Of a stretch of DNA of 8,182 bases, positions 1 to 5,640 are shown one piece after another. Origin of the DNA: Flavobacteriales bacterium UBA5871 (GTDB lineage: Bacteria; Bacteroidota; Bacteroidia; Flavobacteriales_D; Crocinitomicaceae); assembly GCA_002432085.1 (NCBI GenBank), contig DJFN01000140.1:1-8182 (forward strand), read 5' to 3'. Within the stretch, counting starts at the first letter, position 1; the number at the start of each line of letters is the position of its first letter. Made by a program: the position numbers and the translations under genes. A model generated the notes under the pieces. It was not told where the DNA came from. It ran no database searches and saw only the letters and a program-made list of their open reading frames with translations.

Positions 1-745
1 GGAAAAGCTGCAGGCCGATCTGTTCTTCAAGACCGGCTGGAACGAATCTGACATCAAACAAGTGGAACAGGAGCTCAAATCGTGGGACTGCTTCCGCGAA
101 GTGTATTTCGTTTCGCCCGAGCGCGCCATCGAGGAATTCCAGGGAAAGGACCAGAATTCCGAAGAGATCTTAGCCATTTTCGATGGTGAAAATCCCCTTC
201 CGCCAACCATTACTTTCCGACCGAAAGAATCCTTTGCGTCCAAATCCGGCATGCGCACCATTCGCGACCGGCTGCTGAAAGCGTATCCGGACATGATCGA
301 CGAAGTAAACTACGACGAAGCCAGCGTGGATGAAGTCAACCTCGGCTTCCGTCAATTCGTTTTCCTCTTCCTCGCCGTGGCTGGCTTATTAATTATCGTA
401 GCTGTAGCGATGATCAACAACACGATTCGACTGGCCTTGTATTCGCGTCGATTTACGATCAAGACCATGCAATTGGTCGGCGCCACCGGTGGATTTATCC
501 GCAAGCCATTCCTGCGGCAAGCCGTTTACCAGGGATTATTCGCCGCCGTGATCGGCATGGCACTCCTGATGACCTTGTTCTTCGCGCTGAACAACGTGCT
601 CGACATCATTCAGATCGATCTCACGTGGACAGAATTGCTGCTGCTCTTCGGAGCCATAGCGGTGGTCGGAATAATGCTCACGCTCATTTCCACCTGGTTT
701 GCGCTGAGCCGTTATTTGCGAACAAAACTGGACGACCTTTATTAA
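1..745 (+). CDS. ftsX: Cell division protein FtsX, C-terminal part (5' end outside window)
   Basis: FtsX is the membrane partner of the ATPase FtsE. At the division site the complex controls peptidoglycan hydrolases across the inner membrane. The frame is open from base 2, so the gene enters from the left. A GTG at 62 is internal, since coding sequence continues upstream of it. About 247 residues are visible. First comes the end of the extracytoplasmic loop, with the NPLPPTI segment that resembles the NPLP motif of FtsX proteins. Three hydrophobic segments follow, at roughly bases 350-420, 530-605 and 630-710. Between the first two lies the cytoplasmic stretch INNTIRLALYSRR...MQLVGAT, a hallmark of FtsX permeases. 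The protein ends LRTKLDDLY, with TAA at 743-745. The 113-base gap downstream is full of inverted repeats, so the next genes may be transcribed separately. The family assignment is firm; ftsE is not in the window. Confidence 0.95.
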   Translation, partial: EKLQADLFFKTGWNESDIKQVEQELKSWDCFREVYFVSPERAIEEFQGKDQNSEEILAIFDGENPLPPTITFRPKESFASKSGMRTIRDRLLKAYPDMIDEVNYDEASVDEVNLGFRQFVFLFLAVAGLLIIVAVAMINNTIRLALYSRRFTIKTMQLVGATGGFIRKPFLRQAVYQGLFAAVIGMALLMTLFFALNNVLDIIQIDLTWTELLLLFGAIAVVGIMLTLISTWFALSRYLRTKLDDLY

Positions 746-827
746 TTATCAATTGGATAATTAGCAATTATCAAGGGTTTTCAGGTAAATGACCTCTTGA
801 TAATTGTCGCATTGATAATTGATAATT
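744..827. repeat. Nested inverted repeats of an AATTATCAA-like unit
   Basis: The spacer after ftsX is built from related AT-rich units. AATTATCAATT at 744-754 is the exact reverse complement of AATTGATAATT at 817-827. Inside that pair, CAATTATCAAG at 765-775 is the exact reverse complement of CTTGATAATTG at 796-806. The unit ATTGATAATT also recurs directly within 811-827. Read as RNA, this could fold into a long hairpin just after the ftsX stop codon. It could act as a transcript end or processing signal, or be a dispersed intergenic repeat. The arms are seen directly; the function is unknown. Confidence 0.75.
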
Positions 828-830
828 TTC
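823..830 (+). promoter_or_regulatory. Weak candidate -7 promoter element for the DUF3098-uppP-truB operon
   Basis: TAATTTTC matches 7 of 8 positions of the Bacteroidota -7 element TAnnTTTG. A TTG at 804-806 lies 16 bases upstream, slightly closer than the usual -33 spacing. It sits 28 bases before the DUF3098 start. In such AT-rich DNA a chance match is quite possible, so this is weak evidence. Confidence 0.2.
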
Positions 831-858
831 CATAACTTAGCCGTTCGTAATAAAGACT

Positions 859-1107
859 ATGAGCAATACCGGCTTCCCCATCAGAAAAGACAATCTCCGT
901 ATCATCCTCATCGGACTGGCGATCAACGTCCTTGGTTATATCGCTATGATCGGCGGTGCTTCGGATGATCCCAACAAGTTTGATGCAGATGCCATGTTCT
1001 CCACTATGCGTATCACGATCGCTCCTATGCTCATCGTAGCTGGCTTCGTGATCATTGGCTACGGTATCATGAAAAAACCAGCCAAGAACAACAAGACCGA
1101 AGAATAA
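859..1107 (+). CDS. DUF3098 family small membrane protein
   Basis: This is an 82-residue protein with two predicted transmembrane helices (about residues 13-33 and 52-71) and a short basic C-terminal tail. The segment GGASDDPNKF at residues 32-41, just after the first helix, together with RITIAP leading into the second, is the pattern I associate with DUF3098. That family occurs between ftsX and uppP in many Bacteroidota. Its biochemical function is not known to me. Only 3 bases separate its stop from the uppP start, so it is very probably co-transcribed with uppP and truB. Its conserved place beside cell-division and envelope genes suggests an envelope role, but that is inference. The ATG at 859 places the first helix near the N-terminus, as expected. 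Confidence 0.88.
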   Translation: MSNTGFPIRKDNLRIILIGLAINVLGYIAMIGGASDDPNKFDADAMFSTMRITIAPMLIVAGFVIIGYGIMKKPAKNNKTEE

Positions 1108-1110
1108 TCC

Positions 1111-1953
1111 ATGAATTGGTTAGAAGCATTCATCCTCGCTCTCATTGAAGGGCTGACGGAGTTTTTGCCCGTTTCTTCCACCGGGCACATGATCATCGGC
1201 TCGTCGCTGATGGGTATCGAAAGCAACGAATTCACCAAACTGTTTACCGTCGCGATCCAGTTCGGCGCGATCCTTTCAGTGGTCGTGATCTATTTCCGTT
1301 CCTTCCTTAAATCCTGGAGCTTTTACGCGAAATTGTTCGTGGCGTTCATTCCAACGGCGATCGTTGGACTTTTAGCCAAGAAATACATCGATTCGCTGCT
1401 GGAAAACGTTTGGGTGGTGGCCATTTCGCTTGTAGTGGGCGGAATAGTGCTGCTGTTCATCGACAAGCTGTTTGCCCGCAACGAACAGCAAGCCAAAGCA
1501 ACCGAAGACGAAGATCAATTCGTTGAAGACCAGAATTCCGACGAGCACGTGAGCTATAAAAACGGCTTTATCATCGGTCTGTTCCAATGCATCGCGATGG
1601 TTCCGGGCGTTTCCCGCTCGGCTGCAACGATCATCGGCGGACTCACACAAGGACTGACACGCAAAGCTGCGGCTGAGTTTTCCTTCTTCCTGGCCGTTCC
1701 GACCATGTTTGCCGCTACGGCGAAAAGCATCTACGACGTCTGGAAGGAAAATCCGAAAGTCATCACCGATAATGTTCCCGTACTCGTATTCGGAAACGTG
1801 ATTGCGTTTATCGTGGCGATTCTCGCCATCAAGCTTTTCATCGGCATGCTCACCAAACACGGCTTTAAAGTGTTCGGTTACTACCGCATCGTGCTTGGCA
1901 TAGCCATTCTGGCGCTGCTGATGGCCGGCGTGAACCTGAATATCGTCGACTGA
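1111..1953 (+). CDS. uppP: Undecaprenyl-diphosphatase UppP (BacA)
   Basis: This integral membrane enzyme removes a phosphate from undecaprenyl diphosphate. That regenerates the lipid carrier for peptidoglycan and other envelope glycans, and the family is linked to bacitracin tolerance. At 280 residues the length is normal. Both signature regions are intact. The first is the E13-x3-E17 acidic pair followed by PVSSTGH at residues 20-26, with the conserved Ser and His. The second is PGVSRSAAT at 165-173, where R169 corresponds to the catalytic Arg of the E. coli enzyme. Several hydrophobic helices span the rest. A charged, acid-rich loop at about residues 122-150 is longer than in many homologues. 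The ATG at 1111 puts the first signature at its usual distance from the N-terminus. The stop codon overlaps the truB start as TGATG (1951-1955), which suggests translational coupling. Confidence 0.97.
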   Translation: MNWLEAFILALIEGLTEFLPVSSTGHMIIGSSLMGIESNEFTKLFTVAIQFGAILSVVVIYFRSFLKSWSFYAKLFVAFIPTAIVGLLAKKYIDSLLENVWVVAISLVVGGIVLLFIDKLFARNEQQAKATEDEDQFVEDQNSDEHVSYKNGFIIGLFQCIAMVPGVSRSAATIIGGLTQGLTRKAAAEFSFFLAVPTMFAATAKSIYDVWKENPKVITDNVPVLVFGNVIAFIVAILAIKLFIGMLTKHGFKVFGYYRIVLGIAILALLMAGVNLNIVD

Positions 1954-2648
1954 TGCTGACAGAATTCGCCCAGGGAAGCACAATTCTCGTCGACAAGCCG
2001 CTGCACTGGACTTCCTTCGACGCCGTGAACAAACTGCGCTGGCATTTGCGCAAGCGACTCGGAGTGAAAAAGCTCAAGGTTGGTCATGCCGGAACGCTCG
2101 ATCCGCTGGCAACCGGTTTGCTCATCATCTGCGTAGGCAAGCACACCAAGAACATCGAAGGCTTAATGGCCGATCAGAAAACCTATACGGGAACCATTCT
2201 GCTGGGAAAAACCACGCCGTCTTACGACCTGGAAACGGAATACAACGCTGAGTTTCCGACTGAACATATCACGCCTGAATTGATCGAAAGCGTTCGCCAA
2301 TCGTTCATCGGAACACAGCAGCAGGTACCGCCGATTTTTTCCGCCAAGCAAGTCGACGGCAAGCGCGCTTACGATCTGGCCCGCGCCGGAAAAGAAATCG
2401 AGCTGAAAGCCAATACCATTGAAATTTCCGACCTGAAAATCGACGCCAGCCGTTTCCCGGAGCTCGATTTCGAGATCAGCTGCAGCAAAGGAACTTACAT
2501 CCGCTCGGTAGCTCACGACTTCGGTCAGCGACTGCAAAGCGGCGGCACATTGATCGCGCTGCGACGCACCGCTTCAGGCGAAAATCATGTAGACAATGCC
2601 AAAACCGTAGACGAATGGGTCGCTTTCTTCGAGTCGAGTCCTTTGTAA
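1953..2648 (+). CDS. truB: tRNA pseudouridine(55) synthase TruB
   Basis: TruB isomerises uridine 55 in the T-loop of tRNAs to pseudouridine. Motif I reads KVGHAGTLDPLATG, with D50 as the catalytic aspartate. Further family segments are VDKPLHWTSFDAV (13-25), QVPPIFSAKQVDGKRAYDLAR (about 118-138) and KGTYIRSVAHDFG in the C-terminal half of the catalytic domain. At 231 residues it is much shorter than the E. coli enzyme (314) and ends without the C-terminal PUA RNA-binding domain. I understand this to be usual for Bacteroidota, not a truncation. The ATG at 1953 shares one base with the uppP stop, fixing the start and supporting co-transcription. The catalytic domain is complete, so activity is expected. 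Confidence 0.97.
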   Translation: MLTEFAQGSTILVDKPLHWTSFDAVNKLRWHLRKRLGVKKLKVGHAGTLDPLATGLLIICVGKHTKNIEGLMADQKTYTGTILLGKTTPSYDLETEYNAEFPTEHITPELIESVRQSFIGTQQQVPPIFSAKQVDGKRAYDLARAGKEIELKANTIEISDLKIDASRFPELDFEISCSKGTYIRSVAHDFGQRLQSGGTLIALRRTASGENHVDNAKTVDEWVAFFESSPL

Positions 2649-2676
2649 AGTCCTTGAAATGACCTTGTTCTTTCCA

Positions 2677-2793
2677 TTGGGAGACAACATCTTTTAACGA
2701 CTGATTTTCTTCCTTCCCGCAGGGAAAATAACCCCATTTTTTTATAATTTTGCCCTCTGTTTTTTATTTTGGGACAACAGTCCTTTTAACGAC
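2677..2793 (+). repeat. Imperfect direct repeat, two copies (2677-2701 and 2769-2793)
   Basis: TTGGGAGACAACATCTTTTAACGAC (first copy) and the 25-base stretch at 2769-2793 share TTGGGA, CAACA and TTTTAACGAC in the same order; only small insertions (GA in one, GT in the other) separate them. The starts are 92 bases apart in the truB-queA spacer. The second copy lies between the candidate queA -7 element and the start codon, so it would be in the mRNA leader. It could be a regulator or RNA-binding site, or a local duplication. Function is unknown. Confidence 0.6.
2745..2752 (+). promoter_or_regulatory. Candidate -7 promoter element for queA
   Basis: TAATTTTG is an exact match to the Bacteroidota element TAnnTTTG and lies about 55 bases before the queA start. 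I see no good TTTG-type -33 element at the expected distance upstream. If used, transcription would begin near 2757 and leave a leader of about 50 bases that contains the second copy of the local direct repeat. Confidence 0.4.
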
Positions 2794-2807
2794 GCTTAAA
2801 ACACGCG

Positions 2808-3869
2808 ATGATGAATAAAATGAAACTCTCTGAATTCAGTTTCGACCTGCCGGATGAGCTGATAGCTGAATACCCGAGTGAAAACCGTGATGAAGCCCGC
2901 CTGATGGTGATTCACCGCGAAACGGGGAAGATCGAGCACCGCTTGTTCAAAGACATCATCGAGTATTTCACCGACGGCGATGTAATGATCACCAACAACA
3001 CCCGCGTTTTTCCAGCCCGTATGTACGGAAACAAGGAAAAAACCGGTGCCAAGATCGAAGTATTCCTGCTCCGCGAATTGAACCGCGAAAGCCTTCTCTG
3101 GGACGTATTGGTTGATCCTGCCCGCAAGATCCGTATCGGGAACAAGCTGTACTTCGGTGACGACGATTCTTTGGTGGCGGAAGTGATCGACAACACGACT
3201 TCGCGCGGTCGTACGCTGCGTTTCCTGTTCGACGGTCCTTATGAAGAATTCAAAGCGAAGATCACCGAGCTCGGTGAAACGCCGCTTCCGAAATACATCA
3301 AGCGCGATGTCGAAGAATCCGACGAAGACCGCTACCAGACCATTTACGCGAAAGAAGAAGGTGCCGTGGCTGCTCCGACTGCCGGTCTGCACTTCTCCCG
3401 CGAGCTGTTGAAGCGTCTCGAGCTGAAAGGCGTGAACTTCGCTGAAGTTACGCTGCACATCGGATTGGGAACCTTCCGTCCGGTTGAAGTGGAAGACCTT
3501 ACGAAGCACAAAATGGATTCCGAGCAGGTGATCATCACCGAGAAATGCGCAAACATCGTAAACGAAGCGAAAAAGAACAAAAAGCGCGTTTGTGCGATCG
3601 GAACGACTTCCATGCGTGCGATCGAAACATCGGTTTCAACGGATAACATGCTGAAGCCTTTCAACGGCTGGACGAACAAATTCATCTTTCCGCCATACGA
3701 TTTCAGCATCGCGGACTGCATGGTAACCAACTTCCACACACCGCTTTCGACTTTGCTGATGATGATCTCCGCCTTCACCGGCCACGAGCTGATGATGGAA
3801 GCTTACCACGAAGCGATCAAAGAGAAATACAAGTTCTACTCTTACGGGGACGCGATGCTGATCCTCTAA
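2808..3869 (+). CDS. queA: S-adenosylmethionine:tRNA ribosyltransferase-isomerase QueA
   Basis: QueA transfers and rearranges the ribosyl group of S-adenosylmethionine onto 7-aminomethyl-7-deazaguanine at tRNA position 34. The product, epoxyqueuosine, is the next-to-last step of queuosine synthesis. The 353-residue length is normal. Visible family segments in order are RDEARLMV (27-34), GETPLPKYI (156-164), [12 protein letters not shown] (185-196), [13 protein letters not shown] (214-226), GTTSMRAIE (265-273), [12 protein letters not shown] (307-318) and the C-terminal [12 protein letters not shown]. All look intact. The start is uncertain: ATG codons at 2808, 2811 and 2820 are in frame, and homologues often begin MKLSxF, which would favour 2820. 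No Shine-Dalgarno site helps to decide. A separate promoter is likely, since 159 bases separate it from truB. A strong hairpin terminator follows 22 bases after the stop. Confidence 0.97.
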   Translation: MMNKMKLSEFSFDLPDELIAEYPSENRDEARLMVIHRETGKIEHRLFKDIIEYFTDGDVMITNNTRVFPARMYGNKEKTGAKIEVFLLRELNRESLLWDVLVDPARKIRIGNKLYFGDDDSLVAEVIDNTTSRGRTLRFLFDGPYEEFKAKITELGETPLPKYIKRDVEESDEDRYQTIYAKEEGAVAAPTAGLHFSRELLKRLELKGVNFAEVTLHIGLGTFRPVEVEDLTKHKMDSEQVIITEKCANIVNEAKKNKKRVCAIGTTSMRAIETSVSTDNMLKPFNGWTNKFIFPPYDFSIADCMVTNFHTPLSTLLMMISAFTGHELMMEAYHEAIKEKYKFYSYGDAMLIL

Positions 3870-3890
3870 GGAACAACTTTATAGAAAAGC

Positions 3891-3918
3891 AAAAACCCGG
3901 ACCTGATCCGGGTTTTTT
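3891..3918. terminator. Bidirectional intrinsic terminator between queA and the OmpA-like gene
   Basis: AAAAACCCGGA (3891-3901) and TCCGGGTTTTT (3907-3917) pair perfectly over 11 bases around the loop CCTGA. The + strand ends in a T6 run and the - strand in a T5 run. It sits 22 bases after queA and about 29 bases after the stop of the convergent - strand gene, so it can serve both. Confidence 0.92.
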
Positions 3919-3946
3919 GTTGTTATGGAGTTGTTGAGTTTCCTTT

Positions 3947-4909
3947 TTACTGTCCGATGATCTGGAACAAATCCTGCAGGTTCGGCGAAATGATGATCTC
4001 GATACGACGGTTCTTCGCTTTGTCTTTCGGATCAACCGGGTGGAATTCCGAACGGCCCGCTGCCATCAGCTGTGCCGGACTTACTTTACTGGTGCTAAGC
4101 ATCAGCTCCACGATCGCCGTAGCACGCAATACGCTCAGCTCCCAGTTGCTTTTCGGGTGACTGGCGCTTGCCAGTTTGTCGGTGTCGGTGTGACCTTCGA
4201 CAACAATCTCGAGGTCTTTTTCCGTTTCGAGTACTTTCGCCAGGTCGGTGATCGCTCGTTTTCCTTCCGTTTCCACGGCCGTACTTCCTGATGCGAATAA
4301 CAGCTTGGCTTCGAGGCTCACATAGATCTTTCCGTTTTTCTCGACAACCGTCAAGCCTTTGTTCTCAAAGCCTTTCAAAGCTCCGGAGATACGGGTTTTC
4401 AGCTGAGTGATCGCTTCGTCCTTGCGCTGCATGGCTTCTTCGAGCTCGTTCACACGTTTCTCACGGTCTTCCAGCAATTTCTGCTTGGCAACGATTTCAG
4501 ATTCCAGTGCTTTCAGAGCATCTTCCTTGCGCTGCAGCTCGAGGTTTTTCGCTTCGATATCGGCTTGATAACCGGCTGTTTCCTTCGCACCGGAAAGACG
4601 CATCTGGTCGATCTTACGCTCCGCAGCTTCGTTTTGTGCCACCATCAAATCGTATTGCGCCTGCAGGAAACGGTAATCCGATCCCAGCTTCAGCGTGTCT
4701 TTTTTCAGATCGGCGACATCCTTTTTCAGCTGATCGTACTTCGCTTCCAGATCTTTGGCTTTCCCTTCGTTGGTAATCGCCTGTTCTTTATAATTGGCCA
4801 GCTCTTCACTGCAAAGACGCTCGCGTTCTACTAATTCGTTGTATTTCTTGGCCGGCACACAGGCTGAAAAAGCAGCCAGCAGTACACCGAAAACGATCAG
4901 TTTATTCAT
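3947..4909 (-). CDS. OmpA/MotB-domain lipoprotein with coiled-coil spacer
   Basis: This is a 320-residue envelope protein expected to anchor the outer membrane to peptidoglycan. A hydrophobic signal (residues 1-16) ends in FSAC, with C17 as the likely lipidated cysteine. The Phe at -3 makes the lipobox somewhat unusual. The residues after the cysteine (VPAKKY) are not acidic. Residues about 25-175 are rich in Glu, Lys, Leu and Ala and read as a long coiled coil. The C-terminal OmpA domain (about 190-310) contains GHTDTD (239-244), NWELSVLRA (255-263) and NRRIEI (300-305). By family comparison D242 and R262 are the likely diaminopimelate-contacting residues. The protein ends ISPNLQDLFQIIGQ, a tail like that of many Bacteroidota OmpA-family proteins. 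It is convergent with queA and monocistronic. The start is ATG on the - strand at 4909-4907. The exact cellular role is not known. Confidence 0.92.
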   Translation of the reverse strand: MNKLIVFGVLLAAFSACVPAKKYNELVERERLCSEELANYKEQAITNEGKAKDLEAKYDQLKKDVADLKKDTLKLGSDYRFLQAQYDLMVAQNEAAERKIDQMRLSGAKETAGYQADIEAKNLELQRKEDALKALESEIVAKQKLLEDREKRVNELEEAMQRKDEAITQLKTRISGALKGFENKGLTVVEKNGKIYVSLEAKLLFASGSTAVETEGKRAITDLAKVLETEKDLEIVVEGHTDTDKLASASHPKSNWELSVLRATAIVELMLSTSKVSPAQLMAAGRSEFHPVDPKDKAKNRRIEIIISPNLQDLFQIIGQ

Positions 4910-4930
4910 CGATTCTACATTTTATTCCTT

Positions 4931-4938
4931 CAAAATTC
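4931..4938 (-). promoter_or_regulatory. Weak candidate -7 promoter element for the OmpA-like lipoprotein gene
   Basis: On the - strand this reads GAATTTTG, a 7-of-8 match to TAnnTTTG. It lies 21 bases upstream of the ATG, much like the spacing at the response regulator gene. No convincing -33 element is visible, so this remains tentative. Confidence 0.25.
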
Positions 4939-5257
4939 GAAAGAAAACAAGCCCCTGCGGGCCAACCTGCGCTTACTTATAAACAAAACCGATGTGAACT
5001 AATTCGTACGGCAGCAACACAAGCAACTTGTGCTCTTCTTTCTGTTACCGTTTGCAAACTTCGCGTTGCACTAATGAGGCCGGCCTCTACAAGTTGTGGA
5101 ATTACTCCCCATTTTCTAAGTGCGGGCAGTTCGAAAAGCGAGAATAAAAACCAATTCAAAATATTGATTTACAATTAATTATTATCAATCAATTTAAAAC
5201 CAGTCAACATGGTACAGTTTTCCTAATACATCTAACGAAACAGTAAAATCTGAAGCT
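4939..5257. other. Spacer without a convincing gene; palindrome cluster at 5018-5097
   Basis: This stretch separates the divergent lipoprotein and PepSY-like genes. It contains a 6-bp hairpin with a 3-base loop (CACAAG at 5018-5023, CTTGTG at 5027-5032), a perfect 10-base palindrome GTTTGCAAAC (5050-5059), a perfect 12-base palindrome GAGGCCGGCCTC (5076-5087) and ACAAGTTGT (5089-5097). An AT-rich inverted repeat follows (ATTGATT 5163-5169, AATCAAT 5187-5193). A 60-codon - strand reading frame (5159-4977) covers the palindromes. Its codon choice (AGA, TTA, many A/T third positions) differs from the neighbouring genes, and I recognise no family. I do not call it a gene. A regulatory RNA, an operator region, a dispersed intergenic repeat or a decayed gene are all possible. 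Confidence 0.5.
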
Positions 5258-5554
5258 ATGAAAAGTTTGATCCTTACAGCATTACTCCTGACAGCAGGTA
5301 CGACTTATGCCTCTACTGATTTTCCTGTGACTGGTATCGAAACCGATGCAACAGTAGAGCGATCCGAAATGCAACTGGATGAATTGCCTGAGGGCGTTAT
5401 CCGAACATTGGACGGAGCACGTTTCACCGGCTGGAAACCATTGGCAGCTTACAAAGTCAAAACTGAAAACGCAAGTTATTACGAAATAACCTTCGTACGC
5501 GGCGAAGAGATCGAATACCTCAAGCTGAACGAAGAAGGTGGAAAAATAGGGTAG
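5258..5554 (+). CDS. Small secreted protein with PepSY-like domain
   Basis: This 98-residue protein begins with a clear signal peptide. K2 is followed by a hydrophobic stretch, LILTALLLTAGTT, and probable cleavage after TYA (residue 18). It is therefore likely periplasmic. Residues about 39-98 (DELPEGVIRTL...FTGWKPLAAYKVKTENASYYEITFVRGEEIEYLKLNEEGGKIG, given here in part) fit the pattern of PepSY-like (BLIP-like) domains. That pattern is a short helix starting LPxxV, then three or four beta strands carrying Y-E-I/V-x-F and a final hydrophobic-Gly turn. Such proteins are common in Bacteroidota, often with no known ligand. No cysteines are present, so no disulfides are expected. It stands alone, with its own terminator 31 bases after the stop. 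The preceding gene is divergent. I saw no good TAnnTTTG element in front of it. The domain call rests on pattern resemblance only. Confidence 0.75.
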   Translation: MKSLILTALLLTAGTTYASTDFPVTGIETDATVERSEMQLDELPEGVIRTLDGARFTGWKPLAAYKVKTENASYYEITFVRGEEIEYLKLNEEGGKIG

Positions 5555-5584
5555 TTGGTTTATTAGGTTAAATTAACAAGTGCA

Positions 5585-5620
5585 AAAGGGCCGGACGCAG
5601 TTCGGCCTTTTGTATTTTTG
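5585..5620 (+). terminator. Intrinsic terminator after the PepSY-like gene
   Basis: Bases 5585-5595 pair with 5601-5611 over 11 positions, including two G-U pairs, around the loop CGCAG. The core is GGCCG with CGGCC. A T-rich stretch (TTTTGTATTTTTG) follows. Its end coincides with the candidate promoter element of the next gene. Confidence 0.85.
5613..5620 (+). promoter_or_regulatory. Candidate -7 promoter element for the sigma-54 response regulator gene
   Basis: TATTTTTG is an exact match to TAnnTTTG and ends 20 bases before the first possible start codon. Transcription would begin near 5625, giving a leader of under 20 bases. The element lies inside the T-rich tail of the preceding terminator. 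No TTTG is seen at the -33 position, which is taken up by the terminator hairpin. Confidence 0.45.
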
Positions 5621-5640
5621 TTTGTGTACAAGAACAGTGT

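Noticed and set aside
62..64. GTG as a possible ftsX start codon
   Set aside because: The frame is open back to base 2 with coding-like sequence, and the protein continues a domain already under way; the gene is cut by the window edge.
1372..1983. Long - strand reading frame opposite uppP
   Set aside because: The + strand encodes an intact UppP with all motifs; the antisense translation is rich in Arg, His and Gly and resembles no family.
2714..2726. Hairpin TTCCC-GCA-GGGAA as a terminator for the truB operon
   Set aside because: The stem is only 5 bp and the T run begins about ten bases later, so it does not fit an intrinsic terminator.
2796..3509. 237-codon - strand reading frame opposite queA
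   Set aside because: It is the mirror of a well-conserved queA and shows no recognisable domain; open antisense frames arise from the codon bias of this genome.
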